A DNA stretch of 64,000 nt from the NCBI RefSeq assembly GCF_016482785.1, contig NZ_JAEMXM010000001.1, positions 774,940-838,939 on the forward strand, read 5' to 3'. Below the pieces are notes generated by a model that was not told the DNA's origin, did no database searches, and was given only the letters and a program-made list of their open reading frames with translations. Of this stretch, positions 17,740 to 27,202 are shown in pieces. A program made the translations under genes and the position numbers. How positions within the stretch are numbered: the first letter of the stretch is position 1; every line of letters starts with the position of its first letter. This stretch comes from Paenibacillus alkalitolerans. Its GTDB lineage: Bacteria; Bacillota; Bacilli; Paenibacillales; YIM-B00363.

Positions 17740-18834
17740 TTACTTCTTCGGCAAATATTCGTTGGTGTACACTTTGCTTACATCTTCCTTCTCATCCAAC
17801 AATCCGATTTCCAGCAATTGATCCGTCAACTCGGACCAGCGCTCCTCGGTCATATAACCGACTCCGCCCGTTTCCGCATCGCCGCCGTACACCAATTCCA
17901 TCTGATTTTCGGCTCCGTATTTCATGCCGTCCAACGTCATATCCGGATTTTTCTCTTGGATGAACGGATTCACTTCTTCATAGTTCGTCTTATAATAATC
18001 CCAGCCTTTAATCGACGCTTCGACGAAAGCTTTCACGAGCTCCGGCTTCTCTTGAAGCATCTTCTCCGTAGTGAACAAGATGTTGGCGTACGGATTGTAA
18101 CCGGAATCCGCGTGCAGCAGCATTCCCGTCTCGACGCCTTGCTCCATGAGAGCGAACGGCTCGGCTGTAACGTATCCTTGCGTGACCGAAGTTTTCTCGT
18201 TGATGAAATTGACAAGCGAGCCGGTATACTTCATCTCCTCGACCTTGCCTTCGAGCGCATACTTCTTCTTGATATATTCCCAGTACCCCGCCGCAGCGGC
18301 AACGTACACCTTTCTTCCGGCCAAATCGGAGAAATCTTTAAGGTCTTCCTCTTTATGAAATATTAATCCTTGCGGGTTTTTCTGAAACAGAGCCGCGATG
18401 GCCACAAGCGGAATGCCTTCTTTTCGCGCCAACAACAAGCTGTCGGCTTGAGTCATGCCGAATTCGGCCTGACCGGAGGCGACGATTTGCGTGGACGAAA
18501 TTTGCGGTCCCCCCGGTTGAATCGTCATATCCAAGCCGGCTTCTTCGTAAAATCCTTTCATCAAAGCGGCATATTGCCCTCCGTGCTCCGGTTCGGCAAA
18601 CCAGTTCGTCACCTGCGAAACTTTGACGAGCTCCTTCTTCTGCGGTTCGGCGGCAGCCGGCTCGGACGGTTCCGTCGTTTCGGCCTGTTCCGTACCGGCG
18701 GGCTCGCTTGCCGCATTATCGCTCGTTCCGCCGCATGCGGACACGATGCTTACAACAAGCAATAAACCGATCATCAAGGCAAAACGCCGGCGAAACCACC
18801 CCGTTCTCATATCTCTTTCCGGACTCTTCTCCAT
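17740..18834 (-). CDS. NMT1/THI5-type ABC solute-binding lipoprotein
   Basis: A 364-residue lipoprotein, lipobox IVSACGG near residue 35, followed by an acidic linker and an SsuA/THI5-like fold: VTNWFAEPEHGGQYAALMKGFYEEAGLD (partly), GPQISSTQIVASGQAEFGMTQADSLLLAR. The family binds sulfonates, nitrate or thiamine-pyrimidine precursors. ATG at 18834 with GGAGGTGGGAG is chosen; this removes the overlap with the preceding gene. It matches the SsuC-like permease of the operon. Confidence 0.87.
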   Translation of the reverse strand: MEKSPERDMRTGWFRRRFALMIGLLLVVSIVSACGGTSDNAASEPAGTEQAETTEPSEPAAAEPQKKELVKVSQVTNWFAEPEHGGQYAALMKGFYEEAGLDMTIQPGGPQISSTQIVASGQAEFGMTQADSLLLARKEGIPLVAIAALFQKNPQGLIFHKEEDLKDFSDLAGRKVYVAAAAGYWEYIKKKYALEGKVEEMKYTGSLVNFINEKTSVTQGYVTAEPFALMEQGVETGMLLHADSGYNPYANILFTTEKMLQEKPELVKAFVEASIKGWDYYKTNYEEVNPFIQEKNPDMTLDGMKYGAENQMELVYGGDAETGGVGYMTEERWSELTDQLLEIGLLDEKEDVSKVYTNEYLPKK

Positions 18835-18880
18835 ACTCCCACCTCCGAATATATTGGCACTGCCGCTTGTCGCTTGGCAA

Positions 18881-20017
18881 TTATTGAGGAATCGTTCCTT
18901 TGATCCCTTTGACAAACCAATTCATGCTCAATATATCCTCGTCTTTCATTTTCACGCCGTCTTCGAGCCGCTTTTCGCCCGATTGGTCGTAGATCGGTCC
19001 GTGAAACACATTGAAAGTGCCGTTCAGAATTTTCTGCTTCTCCGCTTCGACCAAATCTTTGACCTCTTGCGGCACGTTCTTTCCGAACGGAGCGATATCG
19101 ACCATACCTTCTTTCAAACCGCCCCAATACGATTCGGACTTCCAAGTGCCGTCGATAATGCTTTGGATCGTCTCGACATAGTACGGACCCCAATTTAATG
19201 TAGGGTTCGTAATGTACGTTTCCGGAGCAAAACGATTCATATCCGAATCGTTCCCCATTCCCCATACGTTACGCTCGGCTGCGGCTTGAATGCCCGCGGG
19301 CGAATCTTGGTAGTTCGCGAGAACGTCGACCCCTTTGTCCAACAGGCTGACCGCCGCTTGCCGTTCCGTTGCCGGATCAAACCAGGTGTTGCTCCAGATG
19401 ACGGACACTTCGACGTCCGGATTGACGCTTTGCGCGCCAAGCGTAAAGGCGTTGATTGTAAAAATCACTTCGGGAATCGGAAAAGCTCCGACATAGCCGA
19501 TTTTGTTGTTTTTCGTCATTTCCCCCGCCGCGACTCCTGCCAAATATCCTGTCTGGTAGCCTCTGCCCATATATGTGCCCAAATTCGGCAGCGTCTTGTA
19601 GCCGGTTGCGTGAAGAAACTTGACGTCGGGATATTTTTGCGCAACGTTGTACATCGGATCCATATATCCGAAGCTGGTGCCGAAGATGATATCGTGGTCC
19701 TGCGCGAGCTCTTCGAAGACCCGCTGCGCATCCGAACCTTCAGGCACATTCTCGACTACCGTCGCTTTAATTCCGAACGTTTCCTCGACCATTTCCCTTC
19801 CTTTGTCGTGCTCGAACGTCCAACCTCCGTCACCCGGAACCCCGATATATACGAAAGCCACGCGCGGCAGCTCTTTTTCTTGTTCCGTTCCGCTTGTATC
19901 ACCCTCTTGCTGCGGCGGCGTTTCGGTATCCGAAGCTCCGGTCGAGTTCGGCGATTGAGAACATGCGGTGATAATCGTCAACATGATCGCGGCAAGCAGC
20001 ATACCGAACTTTCTCAT
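18881..20017 (-). CDS. BMP-family (PnrA/Med-like) solute-binding lipoprotein
   Basis: A 378-residue lipoprotein with lipobox ITACSQ near residue 19 and the BMP (PF02608) fold: VAFVYIGVPGDGGWTFEHDKG, DIIFGTSFGYMDPMYNVA, GYLAGVAAGEMTKNNKIGYVG. BMP proteins bind nucleosides or related purine compounds. It is unusual to find one inside an SsuABC-like operon next to an NMT1-type binding protein; this operon has no BMP-style permeases (PF02653). ATG at 20017 follows AAAGGGAGAG. Confidence 0.88.
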   Translation of the reverse strand: MRKFGMLLAAIMLTIITACSQSPNSTGASDTETPPQQEGDTSGTEQEKELPRVAFVYIGVPGDGGWTFEHDKGREMVEETFGIKATVVENVPEGSDAQRVFEELAQDHDIIFGTSFGYMDPMYNVAQKYPDVKFLHATGYKTLPNLGTYMGRGYQTGYLAGVAAGEMTKNNKIGYVGAFPIPEVIFTINAFTLGAQSVNPDVEVSVIWSNTWFDPATERQAAVSLLDKGVDVLANYQDSPAGIQAAAERNVWGMGNDSDMNRFAPETYITNPTLNWGPYYVETIQSIIDGTWKSESYWGGLKEGMVDIAPFGKNVPQEVKDLVEAEKQKILNGTFNVFHGPIYDQSGEKRLEDGVKMKDEDILSMNWFVKGIKGTIPQ

Positions 20018-20063
20018 ATTTGTTTCTCTCCCTTTTTGAATTGTCTCATGTTTATCGGGTGTT

Positions 20064-20843
20064 CTAAGATTCGTGCCTCATCTCGGATTCGTGCCAAGAG
20101 CTCAGCATCCATTTCGAAAAGGCGTTCACCAGCAAAAAGAATCCGATGCCGACAACCGAAGCCGACAAGCCGCAAGCGAATAAATACGGAGTTTGCAGTC
20201 TTGATGAGGCGACAGTGATGGCGTACCCCAATCCTCCTTTCCCGCCGCCGATTCCGGCGATGTATTCCCCCACGATGGCGCCGATGACGGCGAGCGTACA
20301 CGATATTTTTAAACCGGCAACAATGTAAGGAAGCGCCGCTGGAATTCTGAGCCTCCACATCGTTTGCAGCTTCGTGGCGTTGTATAAATAAAACAAATTT
20401 TTCATGTTGTTATCCGTGGAGTTTAGACCGATCAATGTGTTGGAGAGCATCGGGAAAAATCCGATCAGGAAGGCGATAATGACAATGGCGTTCATCCCGG
20501 CGCCGAACCAGATGACGATAATGGGAGCTACGGCAACAATCGGGATGGTCTGCAAAATAATCGCGTACGGGTATACGCTTTTTTCTATGATTTTCGAGAC
20601 GGCCAGCAGCACCGCTCCTCCGAGCCCGAGTACGATGCTCAATAAGAAGCCGAGCACCGCTTCGGAAATCGTAGTCCAAACGGAGATCATCAAGCCGTTC
20701 CAATTGTTTGACGCAGCCGCTGCAATGTCCGACGGTTTCGGCAATATATAAGGGGGCATGCCGAGCAATGTCACAATCAATTCCCAGCCCCCGACAAACA
20801 CGATAAAGGCAATAAGCGGCGGAGCAATTTTGTTTACGCTCAT
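20064..20843 (-). CDS. ABC transporter permease (SsuC/TauC type)
   Basis: A 259-residue permease with about six helices, BPD_transp_1 fold. Features: PYILPKPSD near residue 35 (common in SsuC/ThiX), QTIPIVAVAPIIVIWFG, and GAIVGEYIAGIGGGKGGLGYAI. ATG at 20843 preceded by AGAGGGG is chosen rather than a TTG that overlaps the ATPase stop. Confidence 0.88.
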   Translation of the reverse strand: MSVNKIAPPLIAFIVFVGGWELIVTLLGMPPYILPKPSDIAAAASNNWNGLMISVWTTISEAVLGFLLSIVLGLGGAVLLAVSKIIEKSVYPYAIILQTIPIVAVAPIIVIWFGAGMNAIVIIAFLIGFFPMLSNTLIGLNSTDNNMKNLFYLYNATKLQTMWRLRIPAALPYIVAGLKISCTLAVIGAIVGEYIAGIGGGKGGLGYAITVASSRLQTPYLFACGLSASVVGIGFFLLVNAFSKWMLSSWHESEMRHES

Positions 20844-20860
20844 AATGACATCCCCTCTGC

Positions 20861-21652
20861 TCAATGCTTTAACGCTTCGGACACTCTCCGCACCCTTTCG
20901 CTGAATTCCGAGGCCGTCCGGAACGCATCGGTTCTCGGGAACGGAGCCGGAATATCTACTGTCGCGGATATTTTGCCGGGCCGGGGCGTCATCACCGCTA
21001 CGCGCGTGGATAGAAACACGGCTTCAAATACATTATGAGTGATGAACAACACCGTCATTTGCTTCTCCCGCCGCCATATATTTAACAGTTCGTCCTGCAG
21101 CGATTGGCGCGTAATTTCGTCGAGAGCGCCGAACGGTTCGTCCATCAGCAGCAATTTCGGCCGGGAAATGAGCGCCCGGGCGATGGATGCCCTCATCTTC
21201 ATGCCGCCCGACAATTGCCGGGGCAAAGACTTCATATAATCCTTCAGCCTGACGAGCTCCAGCACCCTTTCCGCTTCGTGCCTTCGCTCCTTCTTGGATA
21301 CTCCGCGCAGCGCGAGAGGAAGAGCTACATTGTCTTGAACGCTGCACCAAGGGAGCAGCGTATGTTCCTGGAACACGAATGCGAGGTCGTTATGTTTCCT
21401 GGCTTCCTTCGGAGTGGTCCCCAATATTTCAAGCTTGCCTCTCGTAGGTTCGGCAAGGCCTGCAATCATCTTGAATATAGTAGATTTCCCGCACCCGGAC
21501 GGCCCGACGAAACAAAGAAATTCGCCTTCCGCAATGTCGAGATCGACGTTCTTAACCGCAACCGTACCGTCGGGGTATATTTTGTCCAGACCGTGCATTC
21601 GCACCAACGGCCGGGTATATATATTGGCACGGTTTATCGTCGCAACTTGCAT
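20861..21652 (-). CDS. ABC transporter ATP-binding protein (SsuB/TauB type)
   Basis: A 263-residue ATPase: Walker A GPSGCGKST at residues 50-58, Q-loop VFQEHTLLPW, signature LSGGMKMR, Walker B LLLMDEPFGALDE, and H-loop FITHN. First gene of the operon; ATG at 21652 is preceded by GGGAGGGA. With the SsuC-like permease it forms a complete importer energised within the operon, unlike the LplBC system at 12 kb. Confidence 0.92.
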   Translation of the reverse strand: MQVATINRANIYTRPLVRMHGLDKIYPDGTVAVKNVDLDIAEGEFLCFVGPSGCGKSTIFKMIAGLAEPTRGKLEILGTTPKEARKHNDLAFVFQEHTLLPWCSVQDNVALPLALRGVSKKERRHEAERVLELVRLKDYMKSLPRQLSGGMKMRASIARALISRPKLLLMDEPFGALDEITRQSLQDELLNIWRREKQMTVLFITHNVFEAVFLSTRVAVMTPRPGKISATVDIPAPFPRTDAFRTASEFSERVRRVSEALKH

Positions 21653-21699
21653 CGATATTCCCTCCCGTCTACATCGATTCAAGCATGTTGATGAAGTTC

Positions 21700-21728
21700 A
21701 TTGTAGGCAGATGGGAATTATAGGTCAA
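21700..21728 (-). promoter_or_regulatory. promoter of the ABC-amidohydrolase operon
   Basis: Minus-strand TTGACC (21723-21728), 17-bp spacer, TACAAT (21700-21705). A perfect inverted repeat CTTACG-CA-CGTAAG lies upstream at 21781-21794, a possible regulator site. The transposon inserted upstream of both, so the promoter is intact. No TPP-riboswitch-like leader was recognised. Confidence 0.55.
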
Positions 21729-21811
21729 TAATAATGACGTAATTTTGTTATAATTCATAACGCAAAGGGTGTTTTTTGTGCTTACGCACGTAAGTCGCTA
21801 TGGACTGTGTA

Positions 21812-21819
21812 ATATTTAC
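21812..21819. repeat. 8-bp target site duplication, left copy
   Basis: ATATTTAC immediately outside the left terminal inverted repeat; the same eight bases follow the right repeat at 27228-27235. Eight bp is the duplication length known for the ISL3 family. Confidence 0.9.
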
Positions 21820-21844
21820 GGGTATTCGGATTTTATGGTGGAAA
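21820..21844 (+). repeat. ISL3 terminal inverted repeat, left
   Basis: 25 bases beginning GGGTATTCGG and ending ATGGTGGAAA when read inward. It is identical to the reverse complement of 27203-27227. The transposase stop codon is six bases inside it. Confidence 0.92.
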
Positions 21845-21849
21845 AGGGC

Positions 21850-23181
21850 TTATAATTCGCCCTTCTCCAATTTCTCAATCAAGGTGGAAATGTTGATACC
21901 AAGGAGCTCGCTACGCTCACGAACCACGCCAATTGAAGACATTTTATCGAACATCGGATAGTTGTAGTCACGAAGTTCATAATCATTCATACGCTTTTGA
22001 TACTTTGGTTTACGTTCCTTTGTAAGCCCCTCTGTAAAGAGTATTTTGGCTCGTAATGCTTCGAAGGAGTATCCCCTTCCTACACGGTTAATGACACGTA
22101 TCAGGTTGTTTATAGACTCTGTATAAGCGTTTGTGATGCGGTGGTCGAAGTAGGCGAATATCTCTTCTTCCCAATTCGTCATAGCCTTAGTAAGAGGCTC
22201 AAAGGCGGATTGCATTTCCTTGGGTATCTTGACTTTTCAATCGTGATATTTGAAATATGCTTCCTGTCTGCTGTCGCTATCCCACAAGTCGAAGAATGAT
22301 TCCTTCAAGTCATAAGCTATGCCGAGAGAGGGGTAATTCTTCGTCCATAGGTCAAGCGTAATCTTATCCATGTCCGTGAGCTCTTTGTGGCGTTTCAAGA
22401 GGATAAAACGGTCGTGCATAAGACCACGCCGTTCCTTCGCTGATAAGCCCACTCTAAGCTGTTTACGGACGGTTTCCAACGCTTGGTTCGCCATACGGAC
22501 AACGTGAAACTTATCGATAATGATAATCGCCTTCGGCAGTACAGCCCTAACAGCGTCTTTGTACGGTTGCCACATATCCATTGTGACGTATTGTATTCGT
22601 CCTCTGTTTGGAATGCGTGAGAGGTTGCCTACAACGGTTTCCTTGTTACGATTGGGCAGAATGTCTAACAAGGTACGTTCCTCGATGTTGGTTAAAACGC
22701 ATCTTGGCTTGATAATGTGGATTTCGTCTATACCGAGCCAATTAGGTGTTTCAAACCGCAGAGTCTGTTCCAGACGGTTAATGTAATCCCGAAAGATATT
22801 GCGAATGGTTTTTTCGTTAAGCCCAACATCTTCTGATATGCTGACAAACGTGCGTTTTAGGGTTTGCTTTTCAATGTAAGACAATAACCGCTTGGTACAG
22901 TTTCGCTTTTCGTCTATGGTGTGCTCTAACCGTTCCCAGAAGGTTTGATTGCAGTCTCTGCACCGATACCTCTGACGTTTTATGAGAAGCCCTACACGCT
23001 TTCCGTGAATCGGCAAGTCCATACTCAATTGCTCACGGTTACCGTGCTTGTAGAGGTTCGTTTCGTAACCACAATGAGGACAAGCCAAAGGTGGAGAGTT
23101 CGTCTCCACCTGAATTTGAAAGTCATAGTCATTCTCCATTATTCCGAGAATCTTAAAAAACGAAAGATTAAGTACGTCCAT
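21850..23181 (-). pseudogene. ISL3-family transposase with one in-frame stop codon
   Basis: The reading frame covers 443 residues and is open apart from a single TGA at 22237-22239 (codon 315). The upstream part has the ISL3 zinc-ribbon (LACPHCGYETN and RYRCRDCNQTF) and the start of the DDE domain (WLGIDEIHI, VTMDMWQPYKDAV, IIDKFHVVRMANQAL); the downstream part has FAYFDHRITNAYTESINNLIR with the third acidic residue nearby. The residues around the stop read KYHD-stop-KVKIPKEMQ, which fits a TGG (Trp) to TGA change. Transposition in cis therefore needs read-through or a trans-acting enzyme. Confidence 0.88.
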
Positions 23182-23266
23182 AAATTTCCTTCTATTCGTA
23201 AATAATGATCAAGCGAATTACATACTGAAAACAGCATCAGACAATTTCAATCGTACGGACAGTACA

Positions 23267-25035
23267 TTAGCTTTTTGGTATGATCGGCAGAATAATTGAA
23301 GAAGGATGTTCTTCATCATGAAAGATGGTTTGCCGAGCGATCACAACATCCTCAGCCTGATCCTCACCGAAATTTCTGCCAGTGTTTGGATTTCGGTCCC
23401 AACGCGGGAAATTACTGCTCGTTATATCCAAGCGGATCATATGTCCTTTTTTGAATAAATTGCTTGTTGACCATAAATCGATTTCAAATAAATAAGCTTT
23501 TCCAGGCTCGATTAAGCTCGGAGCTTCTCCTTTAGCAGCATTCCGATAGCGGGCACGTATAATTCCATCGGTTAGATTTTGTGCATACCCATCGGGATGA
23601 ACATCTACCAATCGCGCGACAAAGTCTGTATCTAACGTACTTGAACTTGCCCACAGTTTCACTTTAATCGGTCCTGTCACTTCTACGTCTTCTTCTAATA
23701 CGGGAGTTGTATAAACTAATACATCATCGCGTGATTCAATCTCTCTCTGATCGAATGCACCGCTGTTAAAATCAGGAGGCATCATGATCGCTCCGCCTTT
23801 AGTTATGACTGGATTCAAGGGATCGTACGTATAATGATCGGCTTCCTCTTGATCTGGTATGATTGTACTAAGCACTCCATCGCCTTGAAGCGTATTGGCA
23901 TGTCCTTGGCTATGCAAGTAGTACGGAGTGAAATTTGTCCGAGCAAGCGGCCATTCATATTCATCGCGCCAAACATTCTCGCCCATCACAATAGCTTGAT
24001 CGGTGCTTCACTGATGATACCGATGTCCTTTCCTTTTAAGAAATGATCAAACCATCGCAATTTGAGTCCGACCAAATCCACGACAGCGGAGTTTGCAGCC
24101 AATCCAAAATTTATTTCGCCAGCTTGATGACTGTGATCCAAATGCATCCATGGCCCGATGACTAATTTGCTCTGCCGAGCTTCCGGACTACCGCCTTTGT
24201 TACGCATTTGCAAAAAGTTTTCAATGGTTCCTTGCAAGAATATATCGTACCAACCTGCAATGTTAAGTGTAGGAACCGTTAACTTGTCATATTTCCCCTT
24301 CAACGATAATGCATCCAAATAATCTTGATCCATGCCGCGCTCAAAATGTTCAAGAATTAAGGGAGCCACTTTATTTCGGGCAAAAGGCGCAAAATTTTTC
24401 AATGGCAGTGCTTTAATCTCCGTTTTTAGTTGATCAATATCTGAAATTAACTGCGCCAAAGCAATAGCTCGTTCTTGCTCATCCGAATAAAGTCTTGAGA
24501 GCGTGTCCAGATACATTCCTAATTGCCAATAGGACAAAAAACCGAGTTCAAGCGCTCCTCCCCGATACATTAATCCGTCAAAGGGATCGCTCCAAGAAAA
24601 TGAAGGAGTAGCTGCTTTGAGCTCTCGTGGATTCTGCAGCATGCCTGCCCACTGTACGAATGCGGAATAAGATTCACCAAACAAACCGACTTCACCATTG
24701 CTAAAGGGTAGTTTGCTCGCCCAGTGGATGGTCTCAAAGGTATCAGAAGCTTCTTGTATACTGGTAGAGATAAGCTCCCATTCACCTTCAGAAGCGGATC
24801 TTCCCCTTGTATCTTGAACGATGACCACATATCCCTGCCGAACTGCACGAGAAATATCGTATAATCCAAAAGAAATGGGGGGAACATCTTTATTATAAGG
24901 ATGGCGATTGAGTAGAACGGGCCACTTTCCTTCCTGATTGGGCCGATAAATATTAGCACGCAACACGATCCCATCTCTCATTTCAACGGGAACATTAAAC
25001 TCTGCAATCATCTGCTTTTCCAACGGATTTGTCAT
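23267..25035 (-). pseudogene. CocE/NonD-family hydrolase, frameshifted
   Basis: Residues 1-349 carry the X-Pro dipeptidyl-peptidase-like alpha/beta-hydrolase domain (GLFGESYSAF nucleophile elbow with Ser, VIVQDTRGR oxyanion region, GPWMHLDHS His). A second frame (about 240 residues from 23989) carries the C-terminal jelly-roll domain (PF08530) up to a normal end. The frames meet at about 23988-23992, where APIKLL-stop would read API-K-L-F-V-M-G-E-N after adding one T to a short T-run. Together they give the usual ~590 residues. ATG at 25035 follows GGAGCG, one base after the MFS stop. Confidence 0.85.
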
Positions 25036-25036
25036 A

Positions 25037-26221
25037 TCAAACGCTCCTTTTTTCTACGATAATTAAAGTTTTTTTATCGATTCTTAGACTGACAAAAGTT
25101 AAAAATACGCCTACAAAAGTTACCAAGGCAGCTACCAAAGGCAATGCACTTAAATTGAGTGAAGGGTTCTCTATCACGATCCCGCCTAAAAATGCCCCAA
25201 GCGCATTCCCCATGTTAAAAGCAGCCACATTCAACCCTGAGGCAAATTGGGGCGCATCGGAAGCTTTTTCTAAAATGTGCATTTGCAATGGAGGAATAGA
25301 AGCAAACGCTGAAACCCCCCAGATAAAGATCGTGATGATTGTCGCTATCGGATTGTGGACGGTAAAGGTTAAACTGGTCAAAACCACTGCCAGTACAATT
25401 AAGGCTCCGAGTAATGTGGGCATCAACCAGCGATCAGCCAGCTTTGCTCCCACAATGTTACCAACTAAAGTACCGATCCCGTAGATGAGCAAGATTGCAG
25501 AAACATCATGGGAATCGACTCCCGTGATTTGCTCCAGCATAGGAGTAATATAAGTTAGAACAGTAAAAACTCCGCCAATACCAAAAACGGTCATCATAAG
25601 CGCCAATAATACTTGGGGGCGACGCAGCACACCGACTTGTTTCCGTAGAGATGCCACTTGTTCTTGTTTCATCGAGGGAACCAGTAACGCGATCGCCACG
25701 AAAGCAATAGTCCCAATCCCTGCAATCACGTAAAACGGCATTCGCCAGTCGTAAACAAGACCGAGATAGGTGCCTAAAGGCGCACCCAATACGGTAGACA
25801 AAGTCAAACCCAAAGCCACTAAAGCAAGTGCACTTGTCTGTTTATCTGGAGGAGCTAGTTTGGCTGCAACGACATAGCTTTCTCCAAAAAATGTTCCATG
25901 CATAAATGCACAAATAATCCTAGCGATCATCAAAAAAGTATAATTCGGTGCCCATGCGCAAAGAAGATTTCCGATTGCAAATCCCCCAACAAGCAATAAA
26001 AGCAAGTTTTTTCGAGAGATTCTCGAGAAGATAATCGATACGAACGGAACGCCTATTACAACTCCTAGTGCATATCCTGTAATTAAAAGACCCGCTGCAA
26101 AAAGTGATACTTCCAAGTCTTCGGCAATCGTAGGCAAAAGCCCCATAGGTACTAATTCGGTCGTGCCGATTCCAAATGAGGCAAGAGTTAACGCCCAGAG
26201 CGCAATTGGCATACGGTTCAT
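25037..26221 (-). CDS. MFS transporter (AraJ/PbuE/YdhP type), transposon cargo
   Basis: A 394-residue twelve-helix MFS protein. It starts MPIALWALTLASFGIGTTELVPMGLLP, the DHA1/AraJ-PbuE subfamily signature (partly quoted), and has FMHGTFFGESYVVAAKL and GAPLGTYLGLVYDWRMPFYVIAG. Its ATG overlaps the MerR stop codon (ATGA) and its stop is one base from the hydrolase start, so the three cargo genes form one tight operon. A drug or metabolite efflux role controlled by MerR is likely. Confidence 0.88.
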   Translation of the reverse strand: MNRMPIALWALTLASFGIGTTELVPMGLLPTIAEDLEVSLFAAGLLITGYALGVVIGVPFVSIIFSRISRKNLLLLLVGGFAIGNLLCAWAPNYTFLMIARIICAFMHGTFFGESYVVAAKLAPPDKQTSALALVALGLTLSTVLGAPLGTYLGLVYDWRMPFYVIAGIGTIAFVAIALLVPSMKQEQVASLRKQVGVLRRPQVLLALMMTVFGIGGVFTVLTYITPMLEQITGVDSHDVSAILLIYGIGTLVGNIVGAKLADRWLMPTLLGALIVLAVVLTSLTFTVHNPIATIITIFIWGVSAFASIPPLQMHILEKASDAPQFASGLNVAAFNMGNALGAFLGGIVIENPSLNLSALPLVAALVTFVGVFLTFVSLRIDKKTLIIVEKRSV

Positions 26222-27042
26222 TGCATGAACCCTGCTCCCCAAATGGGCATCTGACTCTCGGTCACATACCGCAATTTGTTGCTTTCTTGAGGTGATAAAT
26301 AAACTTCCCTGCTCGGCATTTCCGGGCTGATCCGGTAGCCGTTCTCCTCAATCCAGGATCCTAGATCGATGCTCACTGGCGTATCCACATCTGGACGGCT
26401 CATATGGGTCACCGTCGCAACGATCATTTCCGGCAACACCTTCGTCTGAAAGCGAGCCGTGTCCTGAAGCTTGCGCGGGATTGGGCAAGCTATTTCCAGA
26501 TCGATGCTGCTTTCACACTCCGGACAACCATGCCACATCACCATATGGGTAACAGGCAGCGGTATTCCATTCCATTTTAAATATTCGTCGATTTCTTCGA
26601 ATAACCCAGGAATACTTGCTCTATCCGTGGTCTCTTTAAGCGTTGCAACCCTTAAGGGCTCGACCTTCTTAACCACAACCTCATAATGAGAAAGACCATC
26701 ACTTTGCCGTTCAATTTGCTCTAGTCTGACCTCAATACGCCTTAAACGCTCCATTTCCGACTGAATCAGCGAGTGCAGATCCGCCTGCTTAAGTCGAAAC
26801 ATTCCGCGAATTTCCGCTGTAGATACGTTATCATTCAGAAGCTGTTTGATTTGTTCAAGTGTAAAACCAAGATCCTTAAACGCCAGAATTCGATGCAGAT
26901 CAAGCAATTGTTCGCTCTTGTAGTAACGGTAACCGCTTTGTTGATCCGTGTAGGCAGGTTTTAGAAGTTCAAGTTGATCATAAAACCGTAATGTTTTAGC
27001 GGGAACTTGGCTTAACTTTGAGAACTCGCTGATTTTAAACAT
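26218..27042 (-). CDS. MerR-family regulator with GyrI-like effector domain, transposon cargo
   Basis: A 274-residue BmrR-like activator. N-terminal MerR helix-turn-helix at residues 1-70 (MFKISEFSKLSQVPAKTLRFYD...GYRYYKSEQLLDLHRI, quoted in part), a coiled-coil linker at 80-115, and a C-terminal GyrI-like small-molecule-binding domain (AC...RPDVDTPVSIDLGSWIEENGYRI). ATG at 27042 follows AGAGAGGAG. The promoter in front has the 20-bp spacer that MerR activators untwist. Confidence 0.9.
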   Translation of the reverse strand: MFKISEFSKLSQVPAKTLRFYDQLELLKPAYTDQQSGYRYYKSEQLLDLHRILAFKDLGFTLEQIKQLLNDNVSTAEIRGMFRLKQADLHSLIQSEMERLRRIEVRLEQIERQSDGLSHYEVVVKKVEPLRVATLKETTDRASIPGLFEEIDEYLKWNGIPLPVTHMVMWHGCPECESSIDLEIACPIPRKLQDTARFQTKVLPEMIVATVTHMSRPDVDTPVSIDLGSWIEENGYRISPEMPSREVYLSPQESNKLRYVTESQMPIWGAGFMQ

Positions 27043-27067
27043 GGGATTCACTCCTCTCTGTTCTCGA

Positions 27068-27099
27068 ATTATAAACCTTCCATACAAGTGGAAAGTCAA
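27068..27099 (-). promoter_or_regulatory. MerR-type promoter with long spacer and central dyad
   Basis: Minus-strand TTGACT (27094-27099), 20-bp spacer, TATAAT (27068-27073). The spacer holds the dyad CTTTCC-ACTTGTAT-GGAAGG. Over-long spacing with a dyad between the -35 and -10 is the hallmark of MerR-activated promoters. Everything lies inside the transposon. Confidence 0.75.
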
Positions 27100-27202
27100 G
27101 TAAAAAAATGTTGCAAACCGACAGCTAACCTCAGTTTGCAACAAATGGGAATTTTAATCACACCACATAATCCGATTTTATTTAATAACGTCAACGGGCT
27201 AA

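Noticed and set aside
17458..18366. Long plus-strand frame across the amidohydrolase and NMT1-binding-protein genes
   Set aside because: It spans two real minus-strand genes and has no recognisable motif or ribosome site.
19286..20218. Long plus-strand frame opposite the BMP-type lipoprotein gene
   Set aside because: Antisense shadow of a clear gene; composition is not protein-like.
21653..21819. TPP riboswitch upstream of the ABC operon
   Set aside because: The NMT1/THI5-type protein made this plausible, but the conserved CTGAGA and ACCTGA blocks are absent and the promoter leaves only a short leader.
21850..22215. Separate small transposase-like gene downstream of the ISL3 transposase
   Set aside because: It is in the same frame as the upstream part with only one stop codon between, so it is the C-terminal part of one gene.
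23980..23995. Programmed frameshift in the CocE gene
   Set aside because: No slippery heptamer or downstream structure was seen; a one-base loss in a decaying cargo gene is simpler.
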